From the NCBI RefSeq assembly GCF_000687995.1, contig NZ_JIAC01000001.1:620001-684000 (forward strand): DNA of 64,000 nucleotides, read 5' to 3'. The notes beneath the pieces were generated by a model that made no database searches, had not been told where the DNA came from, and saw only the letters and a list, made by a program, of their open reading frames with translations. Numbering within the stretch: position 1 is the stretch's first letter; each line of letters starts with the position of its first letter. Below are positions 62,092 to 64,000 of this stretch, piece after piece. Position numbers and translations under genes: made by a program. Source of the DNA: Selenomonas ruminantium AC2024 (GTDB lineage Bacteria > Bacillota > Negativicutes > Selenomonadales > Selenomonadaceae).

Positions 62092-64000
62092 GTGTTTGAG
62101 ACTTTTTTTACGGGCTTGCAAAGTGATTTGTTGCTCAGCTTATGGGCAGCAGTAGTTTGCGCAGGTTTCAGGTGCTTATTTATTGCCCTGTATGGGCCAA
62201 AAGAATCCAAACGAAACTGGGCGAGATTACGTGGTTGTTTCCGATATGGCTTTTGGTGGGGCATGGACTTTAACGCCTATGTTTTTTTGCTGGGGATGAT
62301 ACTGGTATCTATTCCGGCATCTTTATTGCCCGGGTATCAGGCTGTGTCTGCTGAAGTGCGTACAGGCTTGTTTATGCTCTATTTGACGGTGATATATTTG
62401 GCATCTTGGGCGAATATGATTTTTTATTATCATTTCCATGATATTTTTAACTCGTTAGTGCGTTTGGGGGGAAATGCAGATAAGAAGAATTTTGCTGATA
62501 TCTTTTTTAATCAAAATCATGGTGGTTGGATTTTAGCAAGTTTTATTCCTTATGCAGTTGTCACGGGATGGGTTTCTTATGCTATTTGTCAGTTGCCCAA
62601 GATGGGGTATGTTAGTGTACAGCCTGTATGGCTGCAATATGCTTTGAATACTGTAGTTTTTGTTATGGCGGTACTGCTCTTTTATTGGCTGCGTTATGGT
62701 GGTACTTTTGATCATCGTAAAAAACCGGAATGGGATGAAGTACCAGTAGATGTGAAAAAAGATGAATTCTTAGGGAAAATGACGCTGGATGCTTTAGTAG
62801 CGTTAGAATTGGCTTGGCGCAGCGGCCTTTGCGAATCTTTGCGGCATACAGAGGAAGAGTCGCGGGAGATAATGGCAACAATTCTGCCACCTACGACAGA
62901 TTGGCAAGCACCTTTGGAATGTTTCAAGCGGCAGGCTCATGGAGCCAAAATAACCAAACCACGGAAAATATTTTTCCTTTTTGCTGAGAGTCATGGGCAG
63001 GCGCCCTTCGATTGCCTCTATCAGAAGTTGAATCTGATGGAGGCCAGTCAAAAATTCCGTAAAAATGAACATACGGTAGCGATAAATAATTTCTTGCCAG
63101 GTGGGATGGTTTCAGCACCGTCTTTGGCTAGTCTGTTATCTGGTATTTATGATACAGGTTTGGAATTAAATGAAAATCGGTCCTTTTGGCAGGGGTATTT
63201 ACCTGTGTCATTGCCTGTGCAATTGCGGAAGCTGGGCTATCGTACAGAATTTTGGTATGGCGGTGGACTAAACTGGGGAAGTTTGGAACACTTTGTGCCA
63301 GCTGTCGGATTTGATGTTGCACATGGTGGCCCGGACATTTGCGCAAAAGATGCGCCTAGCACCTGGCTGGGCGTGTATGACCATCTGTTTTTGGATGCAG
63401 CTGCTAAGAGAATAGAAGCTGGGAATCCAGAGGATTATGAATTCCATTTCCTGTATACGACCTCCAATCATGGGCCTTATAATATGCCTTATGATGAGTA
63501 TGGTGCTGATTTGGAAAGGATTATGCCGGAGGCGCCTGCGGCTTTAAAACGAGACAAACGGGAGAGCCGCAAAATGCAGGGAATCTGGTATACGGATCAA
63601 GCACTTTGTGCTTTTATTGAGCGTATGCAGAAAAAATATCCGGATGCTTTGTTTATTGTTACAGGCGATCATACTACGGGGCTTATTCCTTATCAGTTCG
63701 GGGTTACCGACCGGGAGGAACCAAGTTTGCGGGAACAGGTGCTTACTTCCTTTGCCATGTATCATCGTGAACTCACACCGGAAATGCTGGCAGGAAATAC
63801 GATTGGTGGGCACTTGAACATATTGCCAACTATCATTGAGTTGCTTGCTCCGCAAGGACATGAGTATTATTCACTATTCCCTGCTCTTACGGAACATATA
63901 GACCATGTGGTTACACCATATTGTTATTTGACAGAGGAGATGGTGGGGGATTATAGGAGCAACGTGTGTCAGTCTCTGAAAGTGTCAAAGGAGAAGCTGC
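62092..64000 (+). CDS. Second LtaS/EptA-like membrane sulfatase-fold protein (partial, 3' end off the window)
   Basis: The reading frame from GTG 62092 continues past 64000; 636 codons are visible. About five transmembrane segments in the first ~200 residues are followed by a periplasmic sulfatase-fold domain. Motifs: PGGMVSAPSLASLLSG (nucleophile Ser/Thr region), YTTSNHGPYNM and IVTGDHTTG. It resembles the protein at 56476-58416 in plan but not closely in sequence. GAGGAGA lies about eight bases before the GTG. Likely another LPS-decorating transferase. Confidence 0.85.
   Translation, partial: MFETFFTGLQSDLLLSLWAAVVCAGFRCLFIALYGPKESKRNWARLRGCFRYGFWWGMDFNAYVFLLGMILVSIPASLLPGYQAVSAEVRTGLFMLYLTVIYLASWANMIFYYHFHDIFNSLVRLGGNADKKNFADIFFNQNHGGWILASFIPYAVVTGWVSYAICQLPKMGYVSVQPVWLQYALNTVVFVMAVLLFYWLRYGGTFDHRKKPEWDEVPVDVKKDEFLGKMTLDALVALELAWRSGLCESLRHTEEESREIMATILPPTTDWQAPLECFKRQAHGAKITKPRKIFFLFAESHGQAPFDCLYQKLNLMEASQKFRKNEHTVAINNFLPGGMVSAPSLASLLSGIYDTGLELNENRSFWQGYLPVSLPVQLRKLGYRTEFWYGGGLNWGSLEHFVPAVGFDVAHGGPDICAKDAPSTWLGVYDHLFLDAAAKRIEAGNPEDYEFHFLYTTSNHGPYNMPYDEYGADLERIMPEAPAALKRDKRESRKMQGIWYTDQALCAFIERMQKKYPDALFIVTGDHTTGLIPYQFGVTDREEPSLREQVLTSFAMYHRELTPEMLAGNTIGGHLNILPTIIELLAPQGHEYYSLFPALTEHIDHVVTPYCYLTEEMVGDYRSNVCQSLKVSKEKL

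Noticed and set aside
1-64000. CRISPR arrays, tRNA or rRNA genes, insertion sequences and prophage
   Set aside because: No regularly spaced repeats, cloverleaf-like runs, transposase motifs or phage structural genes were found on either strand.

Overview
The window looks like a chromosome segment of a diderm Firmicute of the Negativicutes, most like a Selenomonas-type rumen or gut anaerobe. Features pointing there: Firmicute regulation (T-box leader, HPr with His15 and Ser46, GGAGG ribosome sites, class III fructose-bisphosphatase, sufCBDSU) alongside a Gram-negative envelope (heptose/LPS genes, an LptD-like barrel). No tRNA, rRNA, CRISPR array, prophage or IS element was seen.

Layout. 1-3.4 kb: end of a sugar-binding protein gene, a NarL-type two-component pair and a second solute-binding protein. 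3.4-10.5 kb: EIIA-Glc, a membrane protein, a YdjM-like hydrolase, fbp, a Nif11-like small protein, a half-size EamA protein, a TauE-like permease and a LacI regulator. 10.6-13.8 kb: panS-panC-panD with a structured leader, flanked by two par/Fst-type type I toxin-antitoxin loci. 13.8-19.4 kb: acyl-CoA synthetase, iron alcohol dehydrogenase, EAL protein. 19.7-24.4 kb: sufCBDSU. 24.4-26.1 kb: DnaA-box cluster 1, flavin reductase-like protein, Crp/Fnr regulator, small exported protein. 26.3-33.1 kb: futalosine menaquinone genes (two mqnE-like, mqnC), an MTA-phosphorylase-family gene and a MoxR/VWA pair. 33.1-34.9 kb: a T-box reading an Ile codon ahead of an MFS permease. 35-39.3 kb: chemoreceptor, PRC-barrel protein and TolA-like protein. 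39.5-43.6 kb: an HPr-PAS-sigma54 activator (frameshifted here), three activator-site-like repeats, a sigma54 promoter and ptsH-ptsI. 43.8-46.8 kb: putative lipoprotein, diguanylate cyclase, DnaA-box cluster 2. 46.8-52.3 kb: a GlnK/GlnL-like two-component pair divergent from a dicarboxylate transporter and aspA. 52.4-64 kb: LPS genes (LptD-like barrel, heptose kinases and nucleotidyltransferase, epimerase, phosphatase, two heptosyltransferases, two LtaS/EptA-like sulfatase-fold proteins, the last running off the edge).

How it fits together. Carbon flow goes through the PTS, gluconeogenesis and aspartate-to-fumarate feeding of anaerobic respiration with menaquinone. Cofactor genes (pantothenate, Fe-S, menaquinone) fill much of the middle. 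The most notable regulatory systems are the paired type I toxin-antitoxin loci, the HPr-domain sigma54 regulator with its sites in front of ptsHI, the pan attenuator-like leader, the Ile T-box on a carboxylate-type permease, and two dense DnaA-box clusters.
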